DNA of 64,000 bases from Symbiobacterium thermophilum IAM 14863 (lineage in GTDB: Bacteria; Bacillota; Sulfobacillia; Symbiobacteriales; Symbiobacteriaceae), in the NCBI RefSeq assembly GCF_000009905.1, contig NC_006177.1:744001-808000 (forward strand), written 5' to 3'. Both the position numbers and the translations under genes were made by a program. Under the pieces are notes generated by a model, which worked only from the letters and a program-made list of their open reading frames with translations, ran no database searches and was not told the origin of the DNA. Positions 1 through 7,921 of the stretch are shown one piece after another; position 1 is the first letter of the stretch, and each line of letters starts with the position of its first letter.

Positions 1-918
1 CAGCTGAAGGAGGCGATCCAGCAGATCGCCGCCGGCGCGACCCGTTCGGCCGGGGAGACGAAGAGGGCCTCGACGCTGCTGCACGAGATGGCAGAGCGGC
101 TGGACGCCATGGTGGCCGACGCCGCGGCGACCGCCGACCGGGCCAGCGGGGCGGTGGAGCAGGCGGCCGTCGGGGCGGAGGTCCTTCAGCGGGCCCTCTA
201 CGAGATCCAGCAGATCGCCGAGGCGATGGGGGAGACCGCGGCGCGCATCCGGGAGCTGGAGCGTCACTCGGACCAGATCAGCGCGATCACCGAGGTCATC
301 GCCACCATCGCGGATCAGACCAACCTGCTGGCCCTGAACGCGGCCATCGAGGCGGCCCGGGCCGGGGAGCACGGCCGCGGCTTCGCCGTGGTCGCAGACG
401 AGGTGCGGAAGCTGGCGGAGCAGTCCGGGGCTTCATCCCGGGAGATTGCCGAGCTGGTGCGGCAGATCCAGATCTCCACCGCTGAGGCCGTCCGGGTGAC
501 CGAACAGGGCACCGACCGGGCCCGGTCCGGCAACCAGCTGGCGATGGAGGCGGGCCGGGCCCTGGAGGACATCATGGATATCCTCCATCGGGCAGCCGAA
601 TCGGTATCCACCATCGCCGATGCCGCCGAAAGGGTGAGGGGCGACTCCGCACAGGTGCTGCAGACCTTCACCGAGGTGGCGGCCCTGACGGAGGAGAACA
701 CCGCCGCGGCGGAGGAGATGGCGGCGGGGGCCAACGAGGTGACGGGATCGGTGGCCAGGATCACCGAGGTCGCGCAGGCCAACGCCGCCGCGGCCCAGGA
801 GGTCTCGGCTTCGGTGGAGGAGCTGACGGCCGCGTCCGAGCAGGTGGCGGCCACGGCCCAGAGCCTCCTGACCACGGTCAGGGAACTGCAGTCGGATGTG
901 GAGCGGTTCAGACTGTAA
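1..918 (+). CDS. Methyl-accepting chemotaxis protein, C-terminal part (5' end outside window)
   Basis: The reading frame is open from base 1, so only the cytoplasmic signalling half of a chemoreceptor is present (about 305 residues). The sequence is a long heptad-rich coiled coil of Ala/Glu. The hairpin tip that binds CheA and CheW is intact ([20 protein letters not shown], coded near 322-381), followed by the typical [12 protein letters not shown]. The protein ends in VERFRL. It is very similar, with the same length and same last residues, to the C-terminal half of the receptor at 59724-61622, so the two are paralogues. Sensor and membrane segments are outside the window, so the ligand cannot be guessed. 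Confidence 0.95.
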   Translation, partial: QLKEAIQQIAAGATRSAGETKRASTLLHEMAERLDAMVADAAATADRASGAVEQAAVGAEVLQRALYEIQQIAEAMGETAARIRELERHSDQISAITEVIATIADQTNLLALNAAIEAARAGEHGRGFAVVADEVRKLAEQSGASSREIAELVRQIQISTAEAVRVTEQGTDRARSGNQLAMEAGRALEDIMDILHRAAESVSTIADAAERVRGDSAQVLQTFTEVAALTEENTAAAEEMAAGANEVTGSVARITEVAQANAAAAQEVSASVEELTAASEQVAATAQSLLTTVRELQSDVERFRL

Positions 919-934
919 CAGGGGAAGCAGAGCG

Positions 935-976
935 GGGGCTGTCCTCAGAGCAGATCATTCTGCGGGGGACAGCCCC
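935..976 (+). terminator. Stem-loop after the chemoreceptor
   Basis: Ten-base arms ggggctgtcc (935-944) and ggacagcccc (967-976) pair perfectly, and the loop holds a second small hairpin (gcaga/tctgc, 950-963). It starts 17 bases after the stop codon. No T run follows, so termination is probable rather than certain. Confidence 0.6.
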
Positions 977-1578
977 TTCGGTCTCCTTCGACCGGGTTTT
1001 CCGACGCCGTCGCCGGCGTGTGTGACGTCGCAACCGTCCGGACCGGGCCGTCCGGTGGGTCGGTGCCTGCGCCTCTGCGCACCGGTGCGCACAGGATCGC
1101 TTACCCCCTGGCGATCGCCGAGCTGATGCCTGCCCGTCCATGCAGGTGAGGCAACCCTTGGGCTCTGTGGCCCGAGAGGATACAACGCTGCACGGTCCAT
1201 CTCTGGCACTGGGAAAGCCCACAGAGATTCCGTATGACGTATTTGAGAATTCGGCCATATATGATAGAATTCAGCAAGCGGGACCTGCAGCGCAAGAATG
1301 CCCTTGGCTGATGGAAGACCTTCTCACCACGGGCCGGCCGGGTGTTGGAGCGGATCGCTGTGCTTGGCTTCCGTCTGGTTGCTCACTGGAGTCTGCCGCT
1401 GGCTCCTGCCGCCGCTTGGGGTCTGAACGCATGACCACCCGATGCGACCAGATGGTGAGTACAGGCGTCTCTCCCTTGCCCGAGCGTACTGGTAGCAGGA
1501 CGCAAGTTCTCTCGACCCGTGGCGCAGTCTCAGAGCTGACGGGGATATCTGGAAACTCAGAGACGGCGAGGTGTTCTG
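977..1578. other. About 600 bases without a convincing gene
   Basis: This stretch is less GC-rich than its surroundings and has no frame with the third-position GC bias seen in neighbouring genes. An open frame at 1140-1595 overlaps the next gene and lacks a ribosome binding site. An AT-rich patch at 1240-1275 contains TATGAT and two gaattc sites and could hold the promoter of the exporter at 1579, but no well-spaced -35 box is seen. Confidence 0.5.
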
Positions 1579-2346
1579 ATGGTACCGGTGCTTGAAGCGC
1601 GGGCGCTTACGAAGGAGTACGCGCGCGGACGGTTGCCAGTGACCGTGCTCCGCGGCGTCGACGTGCAGGTGCACCCGTCCGAGTTCCTGGCGATCATGGG
1701 ACCCAGCGGATCCGGCAAGTCCACGCTGCTGCACATCCTCGGCGCGCTGGATCAGCCCACTGGGGGCGAGATTCGCTTCGAGGGGCAACTGGTCCCCGAG
1801 TGGGGCCGGGAGCCCGGGGCGACCGAGTTCCGCCGGCGCCGCCTCGGTTTCGTGTTCCAGTCCTTCAACCTCGTGCGCAGCCTGACGGCGCGGGAGAACG
1901 TGGGGCTGCCGCTGATTCTGCAAGGCGCGCCCGCCAGCGTCGTGGAGCGTGAGACGGAGGTATGGCTGAAGCGGGTCGGCCTCTGGGACCGGCGTGACCA
2001 CTATCCGTACGAGCTGTCCGGCGGGGAGCAGCAGCGGACTGCGGTGGCCAGGGCGCTGGTGCACAACCCTGCGCTGCTCCTGGCGGACGAGCCGACGGGC
2101 AACCTCGATTCCGCCAACGGGCTGCAGGTGCTCGACCTTCTCGAGCGGGTCTGCCGGGAGCAGGGCACGACCGTCCTCCTGGTGACCCACGATCCCGTCG
2201 CGGCTTCCCGGGCCGACCGGGTCGTGTACCTCCGGGACGGGCGCATCGTGGACGAATGGGAGCAGGGGCGCGACTGGACGCGATCCATGCGCGTGCAGCA
2301 CACCCTGTCCAGGCTGCAGCACCTGGTGGAAGGTGAGGCCTCATGA
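1579..2346 (+). CDS. ABC transporter ATP-binding protein, LolD/MacB type
   Basis: This 255-residue ATPase would power the permease that follows. Walker A is GPSGSGKST at residues 41-49, the signature is LSGGEQQR near 146-153, and Walker B is LLLADEPTGNLD near 165-176; the LADEPTGNLDS form is typical of the LolD/MacB/FtsE group that partners FtsX-like permeases. The ATG at 1579 follows a gaggtg ribosome binding site. The last four bases overlap the permease start (ATGA), so the two are translationally coupled. Family members export lipoproteins, peptides or antibiotics, or transmit mechanical signals; the substrate here is unknown. Confidence 0.93.
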   Translation: MVPVLEARALTKEYARGRLPVTVLRGVDVQVHPSEFLAIMGPSGSGKSTLLHILGALDQPTGGEIRFEGQLVPEWGREPGATEFRRRRLGFVFQSFNLVRSLTARENVGLPLILQGAPASVVERETEVWLKRVGLWDRRDHYPYELSGGEQQRTAVARALVHNPALLLADEPTGNLDSANGLQVLDLLERVCREQGTTVLLVTHDPVAASRADRVVYLRDGRIVDEWEQGRDWTRSMRVQHTLSRLQHLVEGEAS

Positions 2347-4904
2347 TGGTCCGGCCGTCTGGACTGGCCTGGCGCTCCCTGAGGCACAGCCCGCGCCGGG
2401 TTGCCCTGACGGTGGCCGGCGCCGCCCTGGGCGTTGGGCTGACCGTGGCGGTCCTCTGCCTGGCTTCCATGGCCCGGGCCGGGGTCGAGGCCAGGATCCA
2501 GGAGGAGTTTGGCGGCATCGACCTGGTGGTGGGGTCCATGGACGGCCGGACTTGGTTCGGCCCTGAGGACCTGGCGGAGATCGAGGCCATCGCCGGCGTG
2601 CGCGACGTCGGCGTCGCCTACTTCCCGTTCGCGGGTGACCCCTTCGAGACCGACCAGGCCATCCGCTACGTCGGTCTCTCCCCGCATCCCGGGACCCTGC
2701 AGCTCTTCAAGCTGCCCCGTCCGGTCGGGGATGACGAGGTCTTCGTCAGCGACCAGATGGCAGCGGACATGGGGATCTCCGCGGGCCAGACGGTGACCCT
2801 TCCCTTCCCCGATCAGCCCCGCACGTTCCGGGTGGGCGAAATCGTATCGCCGCCCCTGCGTGCCGGCACTCCCAAACTCGCCTACTTCTCCCTGCGGACC
2901 ATGCAGGATGTCGCCGGACAGCCAGGCGCCATCACCGCCTTCTACATCCGGTTGATCGATCCCAGGCTCAAGCTTCAGACGGCAGATGACATTCAAGAGG
3001 CCCTCGAGCGCAGGCATCCTGGAGTTGCCCGTGACCTCACGGTGGACATGGCTTTCGAGGCGGACGAGGCGCGGCGGACCGCAGGCGGGCTCAGAAGCCT
3101 CGGCCTGCTGACGGGCAGCCTGACCCTGCTGGTCAGCGCGCTTCTGGTGGTGGGCGTGACCCAGTTCACCCTGCGGGAGCGGCTCCAGGAGATCGCCCTG
3201 TTGAGGGCGGTTGGCGCGACGCTGAAGCAAGCCCGCCGGGCGCTGCTGGTCGAGGTCCTCCTGCTCGGCGGACTCGGCGCCCTGACGGGGACGGCGGCCG
3301 GGATAGTGCTGGCTCCGGCTGTCGGCCGGATCCTTTCCCCCGCCCTGGGTGTTCCGCTCGTCACGGCCTTACCGTCCATCGGTGAGCTCCTGCCCGCCGT
3401 CCTGCTCGGCTGGGGGCTGCAGGTGGCTGCTGTCTGGATTCCGGTGCGGCGCGCGACGCGGGTGCCGCCTGTCCAGGCGGCCCGGCAGACCGAGGTGGAC
3501 GAGGCGATGGCGCCTTTCCGGTGGTGGGTGCCCCTCGCCGCGCTGCTGGGCGCCCTGCTCTTCCAGGTCCTTGGCGCCGCGGTTCCCGGGGGAAGAAACG
3601 AGGAACTGCTGCTGTTCCTGGCGCTCCTCAGCGGCCTCTGTGGGGTGGCGGCCTGTTTCAGCCTGGTGTGGCCCGTTCTGCGGCTGGCGATGCTGGTTAT
3701 GCGGCCGCTCCTGGCGGGACGGGGCCGTGTGTTGCTCCTTGCCCTGCGGAACGCCGAGAGCCTGCAGCGTCAGGGCCGGTGGACCACGGTGATCATCGGG
3801 AGCGCTCTGGCCGCCGCCGTCGTGGGGTTCACCCTGGTTCGCACGTATGAAGAGCAACAGACGCAGGCACTGCGGGCTCAGTTTCCCACACCCCTGGTGG
3901 TGGCCACGTACATCGATACGGTCGCCTGGGAGAAGGGGGAGAAGATCGTTGGACTGCCGGGTGTGGTACAGGCCGCGGCCGTGGGCTGGGACGTGGGGGC
4001 CGACTGGGCCAACGCGTCGGAGTATCCGGTTGACCCGGAGTTTTCCGAGTCCCAGACGGTGAGAGGGGGACTGCGGCTTTCGCTCGTGCCGGTGGACATG
4101 CACGGGCTGGCCGACCTGGGGCTGGTTCCCCCCGAGGCGCTGGGTGAGGGGCCGAGGGCGGTGATCACCCGCGCCATGGCCCGCCAGACCGGGCTTCAGG
4201 TGGGCGACGTGATCCGCCTTTCGGGACCGGCCGGTGAACGCTTCCCTCCGATCACGGTCGACCCGTTCGAACTGCGGGTGGCGGCCGTCATCCCGGAGCC
4301 AGTGGCCGGTCTGTGGGACACCGACATCCTGGTGGATCACGACCAGCTCCCTCTGCGGGAGGAAGCCGACAGACTTGATAAGGTGCTGATCAACTTCCCG
4401 TTGGAGCAGTATGAACTGGTTGAGGCTGAACTGACCGCGCTCAAAGCCGAAATCCCCGAGCTCACCTGGAGCACCGAGGAGCAGGCGCGCGCTGCGTTGC
4501 GCGAGCGGACTCGCCGACAGCGCGCGATCCTCAGCACCGGCGTGGGCGTGCTGGTGCTCATGGGCCTGCTGGCGACGGTGAACACGATGGCCGCCAGCCT
4601 GCACGGCCGCCGGCGGGAGCACGCGACGCTGCGGGCCGCGGGCATCGCGGTGCCGCTCCTGTTCCGCATGGTGCTGGCGGAGAACCTGCTGCTGACGGCG
4701 GGCGCCCTGATCAGCGGGTTCGCTGCCGGCCTGAGCTTCCTCTACCTGTCGGTGGTCGTCACGGCCGGCTGGACGATCTGGATCCCCATGCCGCTGGTCG
4801 GCGCGGTCGCAGGCGCTAGCCTGCTCACCGCGGTGCTGGTGGCGCTGTTCGCCGCCCGCACGGCTGCGCGCACACAGGTTCTGGACGCGCTGCGCCAGGA
4901 GTGA
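2343..4904 (+). CDS. FtsX-like ABC transporter permease (duplicated core)
   Basis: This 853-residue membrane protein has an N-terminal membrane segment (VALTVAGAALGVGLTVAV), a large extracytoplasmic MacB-type domain (about residues 45-250), and then a three-helix FtsX domain containing EIALLRAVGA. A second set of the same modules follows: a segment near residue 480 (TVIIGSALAAAVVGF), an external domain, and a C-terminal FtsX domain with EHATLRAAGI. Such double-core permeases do not need a second permease subunit. It is translated as a pair with the ATPase through the ATGA overlap and probably forms a complete exporter or lipid/lipoprotein remodelling pump. Substrate unknown. Confidence 0.92.
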   Translation: MMVRPSGLAWRSLRHSPRRVALTVAGAALGVGLTVAVLCLASMARAGVEARIQEEFGGIDLVVGSMDGRTWFGPEDLAEIEAIAGVRDVGVAYFPFAGDPFETDQAIRYVGLSPHPGTLQLFKLPRPVGDDEVFVSDQMAADMGISAGQTVTLPFPDQPRTFRVGEIVSPPLRAGTPKLAYFSLRTMQDVAGQPGAITAFYIRLIDPRLKLQTADDIQEALERRHPGVARDLTVDMAFEADEARRTAGGLRSLGLLTGSLTLLVSALLVVGVTQFTLRERLQEIALLRAVGATLKQARRALLVEVLLLGGLGALTGTAAGIVLAPAVGRILSPALGVPLVTALPSIGELLPAVLLGWGLQVAAVWIPVRRATRVPPVQAARQTEVDEAMAPFRWWVPLAALLGALLFQVLGAAVPGGRNEELLLFLALLSGLCGVAACFSLVWPVLRLAMLVMRPLLAGRGRVLLLALRNAESLQRQGRWTTVIIGSALAAAVVGFTLVRTYEEQQTQALRAQFPTPLVVATYIDTVAWEKGEKIVGLPGVVQAAAVGWDVGADWANASEYPVDPEFSESQTVRGGLRLSLVPVDMHGLADLGLVPPEALGEGPRAVITRAMARQTGLQVGDVIRLSGPAGERFPPITVDPFELRVAAVIPEPVAGLWDTDILVDHDQLPLREEADRLDKVLINFPLEQYELVEAELTALKAEIPELTWSTEEQARAALRERTRRQRAILSTGVGVLVLMGLLATVNTMAASLHGRRREHATLRAAGIAVPLLFRMVLAENLLLTAGALISGFAAGLSFLYLSVVVTAGWTIWIPMPLVGAVAGASLLTAVLVALFAARTAARTQVLDALRQE

Positions 4905-4959
4905 ACGCCTCGCCTTGCGGCCCCGCGACCGGGGCAGAGGAGGGACGACCGAAGCGCCA

Positions 4960-4993
4960 AGGCCCCTGTGGCAGCGATCCGCCACAGGGGCCT
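4960..4993. terminator. Bidirectional terminator between convergent genes
   Basis: Thirteen-base arms aggcccctgtggc (4960-4972) and gccacaggggcct (4981-4993) are perfect complements around an 8-base loop. The stem sits between the permease stop (4904) and the stop of the minus-strand gene at 5003, so it can serve both. Confidence 0.85.
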
Positions 4994-5002
4994 CGTGCGT
5001 GC

Positions 5003-5476
5003 TCAGTGGCACCGGAGCCCTTCCAGCATGGTGTGGACGAGCCGCTGCAGGTCCTCGGGCCGGGCGGTCGGTCTGTTGCCCCTCATCGCCGGGCTCAGCT
5101 CCAGCCGCAGCCGGCGGCCGGTGAACGGGCAGTCGATTTCCACCTCGGCCGCCGGCACCTCCCGCCGGGGCAGCAGACCCCGCCGCACGGTGGTGAACCG
5201 GTGCCGAACGTCGTGGACGTCCGGGGCGGAAGGTGTTGCGGTGAGCCGCAGCTCCACCTCGGCCCGGGCGAATTCCGGCGCCTCCGGCGCCACGGCCACC
5301 AGCCGGTAGGTCGCCCGCCCCTCGCTCATCCAGCGCTGGTCCGCCCGCTCGCTCCAGCGGTCGATCTCGGGCTGGGAGGGGCCCTCCAGCACCCGCCAGC
5401 CGTCGGGCACGGCAAGGAGGAGGATGTTGGTGGTGCCCATCACCAGGTTGCGGGCGGCGAGAAGCTGCTCCCGCAT
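5003..5476 (-). CDS. Hypothetical protein, last gene of the CstA/ArsA-like operon
   Basis: This 157-residue protein of unknown function has no signal peptide, membrane segment or motif that I recognise. It is soluble and charged, with an N-terminal stretch (TTNILLLAVPDGWRVLEGPS) and a central beta-rich part with alternating charged and hydrophobic residues; one CPF triplet lies near residue 117. It starts four bases after the stop of the upstream ArsA-like ATPase gene, so it belongs to the same transcript and may be a partner of those ATPases. The start ATG at 5476 has agga-like purines in front inside the previous gene. Confidence 0.7.
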   Translation of the reverse strand: MREQLLAARNLVMGTTNILLLAVPDGWRVLEGPSQPEIDRWSERADQRWMSEGRATYRLVAVAPEAPEFARAEVELRLTATPSAPDVHDVRHRFTTVRRGLLPRREVPAAEVEIDCPFTGRRLRLELSPAMRGNRPTARPEDLQRLVHTMLEGLRCH

Positions 5477-5480
5477 GGCT

Positions 5481-6506
5481 CTAGGCGATGTAGAGGGCGG
5501 CGTCGGCCGGGGCGAACATGTCGCGCGCCACCTGCTTCAGGGCGTCGAGCCCGTGGACCTCCGACTTGTAGAGCGGGATGTACGAGCGGACCAGCGGACC
5601 CAGGTCCTGCTCGATGACCTGCATGTAGCCCATCTGCTCCCGGAACTTGTTCTGCAGGTACTCGTCGCCGGCCGCCCGGCGGGCCTCGTCGGCCCGGATG
5701 CAGGAGTTGACCAGCACGCCGCCCACCGGGATGTCGTACGCCCGCACCTGCTCGATGAACCGCTTGACCACCGAGATGGGGAGCGTCAGCGGCAGCGTGA
5801 CGAAGAAGAAGGCCGTCACCTCCGGGTCCACCAGCAGCTTCTTCACGCGGGTGAACCGGTCGTTCATGTCCAGCAGGTCCGCCAGCATCGGGTCCTTGCG
5901 GACCTCTTCCTCGACCTTCTCCTTCCGGAAGGAGAGCTGCACCCGCAGCGACAGGGCCTCCTTGCGGCTCTGGATCATCCGGCTGAGCCAGAGGCCGTAG
6001 ATCTTCGACAGACCGATGAGCCGGATGGCGTTGGCCACCGCGGCGGTGTCGAAGACGATGCGGTCGAAGTCCCGGGCCTCGTTCAGCATGACGTCGATCA
6101 TCTTGTCGAACATCGCCGACTCCTCGAAGGCGGGGTTGGTGACGGCGATGTCGACGAAGGGGCCGGCGTCCACGGGGATGTCCGCGTACTTCAGGAACTC
6201 CCGCACGCGCTTGGCGATGTTCTCCCGGTACCGGGCCACCACGTCGGAGGCGTCCACCTCCACCGCCCACAGGTTGGGCACCCCTTCCACCTGGCGGAAC
6301 TGGCCGCCGGAGAGGTTCTGCCCGAAGACCGAGGTGAGCGAGTGGACGGGGTTGAGGGAGGCCACCAGCGTCTTCTTGCCTTCCAGGGCGAACTGGTAGG
6401 CCAGCACCGCGGCCGTCACGGTCTTGCCGACGCCGCCCTTGCCGCCGGTGAAGATGTACCGCAGGTTCGGCCGGCTGTCCAGGAACTCCCGCAGCGTCTG
6501 TGCCAT
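5481..6506 (-). CDS. ArsA/Get3-like ATPase with Asp-to-Asn change in switch I
   Basis: This 341-residue P-loop ATPase belongs to the ArsA/Get3 branch of the SIMIBI class. The deviant Walker A GKGGVGKT lies at residues 22-29. The switch I motif, normally STDPxHSLSD, reads SLNPVHSLTS, so the Asp that activates water in Get3 is Asn52 here. Switch II, usually DTAPTGHTLR, is DTAAVANAIR. Both changes suggest weak or absent hydrolysis and a regulatory or dimer-partner role. I chose the ATG at 6506, which has GGGAGGTG nine bases upstream, over the GTG at 6518 that would overlap the upstream gene. Only one base separates it from the sister ATPase gene. Arsenite export is unlikely because no arsenic genes are nearby. 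Confidence 0.88.
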   Translation of the reverse strand: MAQTLREFLDSRPNLRYIFTGGKGGVGKTVTAAVLAYQFALEGKKTLVASLNPVHSLTSVFGQNLSGGQFRQVEGVPNLWAVEVDASDVVARYRENIAKRVREFLKYADIPVDAGPFVDIAVTNPAFEESAMFDKMIDVMLNEARDFDRIVFDTAAVANAIRLIGLSKIYGLWLSRMIQSRKEALSLRVQLSFRKEKVEEEVRKDPMLADLLDMNDRFTRVKKLLVDPEVTAFFFVTLPLTLPISVVKRFIEQVRAYDIPVGGVLVNSCIRADEARRAAGDEYLQNKFREQMGYMQVIEQDLGPLVRSYIPLYKSEVHGLDALKQVARDMFAPADAALYIA

Positions 6507-6507
6507 C

Positions 6508-7527
6508 TCACGCCACACCTCCCCGCACGGCGGGCAACTCCACCTGGCAGTTGATCAGGTACTCCGACGCGGTCTTGATCATCTCGATGCCCTTGGGCTC
6601 CCGGGTGAACATGGGGACCACCGCCTGCACCTTGTCGCCGAACTTCTGGGCGATGGTGCGCAGGTGCTCCTGCTGCATCGCCACCCGGTTGCGCAGGTAG
6701 TCGGAGGTGCCGTCCTGCTGCAGCAGCTCGGCGGGATAGACCTGGTTGACCACCAGGCCGGACATCTCGATCCCCAGGTTCTCGAACATCGTCAGGGCCC
6801 GCTCGGTGTCGAGGATCGCCATCTGCTCCGGGATCAGCACCATGAAGAAGGCCGTCCGGCGCCTGGCCGTCAGGAGGTCGGTGAAGGACTTGATCTTGTT
6901 GCGGATGTCGATCAGCTCCTTCATGACCTCGTCTTCGCGGGCGGCCTCGCCCTTCAGCGTCGCGGCCACCGCGTCGTACTCGGCCACCTTCGCCCGGGCG
7001 TCGGTGATCTTCTCCACCCACTTGGAGAGGATGTCGGCCATGGCCACCATCCGTACCCCGTGGCCGAACGGCGGCATGTCGAAGATGTAGATGTCGTACT
7101 CCTTCCTGGCCACCAGCTCCGCCATGGCGTCGTAGGTGGCGCTTTCGTACATGGCCGGCTCGGCCGACGTGGAGTCGATGTACTCCTCGATCTCCCGGGG
7201 CACCGCGTCCAGCCCGTACATGTCCATGATCTTCTGCTTCACCTGCTGCTGGTACTCCGCTACCCGGCGGTCGGCGTCGATCTCCACCACGAACAGGTTG
7301 GGCAGGATCTCCACCTCGCCCTGACCGTAGATGTTCCGCTCGAAGATGTCGGAGAGCGACGCCTGCGGGTCCGTGGAGAAGAGCAAGGTCCGCTTCTTCT
7401 TCACCTGGGACATGTAGTAGGCCAGCCCGGAGGAGCTGGTGGTCTTGCCCAGCCCGCCCTTGCCGGCGAAGATGACGATCTCGGCGTCCGGGTTCTGCTC
7501 AAAGTAGGCACCCAAGCCCTTCGGCAC
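6508..7527 (-). CDS. ArsA/Get3-like ATPase (canonical switch I)
   Basis: This 339-residue sister of the downstream ATPase has Walker A GKGGLGKT at residues 22-29 and an intact switch I, STDPQASLSD (Asp53). Switch II is DMPPFGHGVR, close to the DTAPTGHTLR of ArsA/Get3. The two proteins align along their length, so they arose by duplication and may form a heterodimer or a pseudo-dimer resembling two-domain ArsA. The GTG start at 7527 follows GAGGGGG. Get3 proteins deliver tail-anchored membrane proteins and ArsA drives ArsB; neither partner is present, while a CstA transporter and small proteins are in the same operon. Confidence 0.88.
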   Translation of the reverse strand: MPKGLGAYFEQNPDAEIVIFAGKGGLGKTTSSSGLAYYMSQVKKKRTLLFSTDPQASLSDIFERNIYGQGEVEILPNLFVVEIDADRRVAEYQQQVKQKIMDMYGLDAVPREIEEYIDSTSAEPAMYESATYDAMAELVARKEYDIYIFDMPPFGHGVRMVAMADILSKWVEKITDARAKVAEYDAVAATLKGEAAREDEVMKELIDIRNKIKSFTDLLTARRRTAFFMVLIPEQMAILDTERALTMFENLGIEMSGLVVNQVYPAELLQQDGTSDYLRNRVAMQQEHLRTIAQKFGDKVQAVVPMFTREPKGIEMIKTASEYLINCQVELPAVRGGVA

Positions 7528-7575
7528 GTCTCTTGCCCCCTCACTTTCCGTACCGCCCCTCGGGGGCGGCGACGT

Positions 7576-7851
7576 CTAGTAGATGGCGTCCGTGAAGTCG
7601 CGCTCCCGGAAGACCCGCTGCTTCCACGACTCGATGTTGGGCACCGCGTACGGCAGGATCCGCAGCGAGTAGTAGGGCGGCAGCACCGGGATGCCCAGCA
7701 TGTCGCCCAGTGTGATGAACATGAACAGGTGCTCCATGTGCATGCGGGTGCGCAGGGCCGCGGTCACGTTGCCGTGGCTCGCCATGCCGTAAAGCACACC
7801 CTTCAGGGCGGTGAGAAACCCGCCCTTCTTCTGCTCCTTCTTGTCAGCCAA
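7576..7851 (-). CDS. Small hypothetical protein, related to the 9947-10285 product
   Basis: This 91-residue protein has a basic N-terminus (MADKKEQKKGG) and a hydrophobic, His/Met-rich centre (RMHMEHLFMFITLGDMLGIP) followed by a pattern LRILPYAVP..ESWK. The same pattern (LGELLGIP, LRLLPFVLP, GWK) occurs in the 112-residue protein encoded on the other side of the CstA gene, so the two are distant paralogues. The gene lies between cstA and the ArsA-like ATPase genes on one transcript. The hydrophobic segment could attach to or insert in the membrane, which would suit a small subunit of the CstA transporter or a client of the ATPases. No function is known to me. Confidence 0.78.
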   Translation of the reverse strand: MADKKEQKKGGFLTALKGVLYGMASHGNVTAALRTRMHMEHLFMFITLGDMLGIPVLPPYYSLRILPYAVPNIESWKQRVFRERDFTDAIY

Positions 7852-7921
7852 GCCCGTTTCACCTCCGGTGATGGGGGCCGCCCGGGCGGCTCCGCGGACG
7901 CCCGGGCAGCCCGGTCAGGTT

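Noticed and set aside
315-875. Minus-strand open frame inside the first chemoreceptor
   Set aside because: Typical antisense shadow of a GC-rich coding region; a similar shadow appears in the other receptors at the same relative position.
1140-1595. Plus-strand open frame of about 150 codons in the gap before the first exporter
   Set aside because: It overlaps the exporter start, has no ribosome binding site, shows little third-position GC bias and no motif; its middle is AT-rich promoter-like sequence.
5481-7527. Arsenic-resistance (arsA) assignment for the paired ATPases
   Set aside because: No ArsB, ArsC, ArsD or ArsR gene is nearby, the cysteine metal-binding residues of ArsA are not present in the expected region, and the operon centres on CstA.
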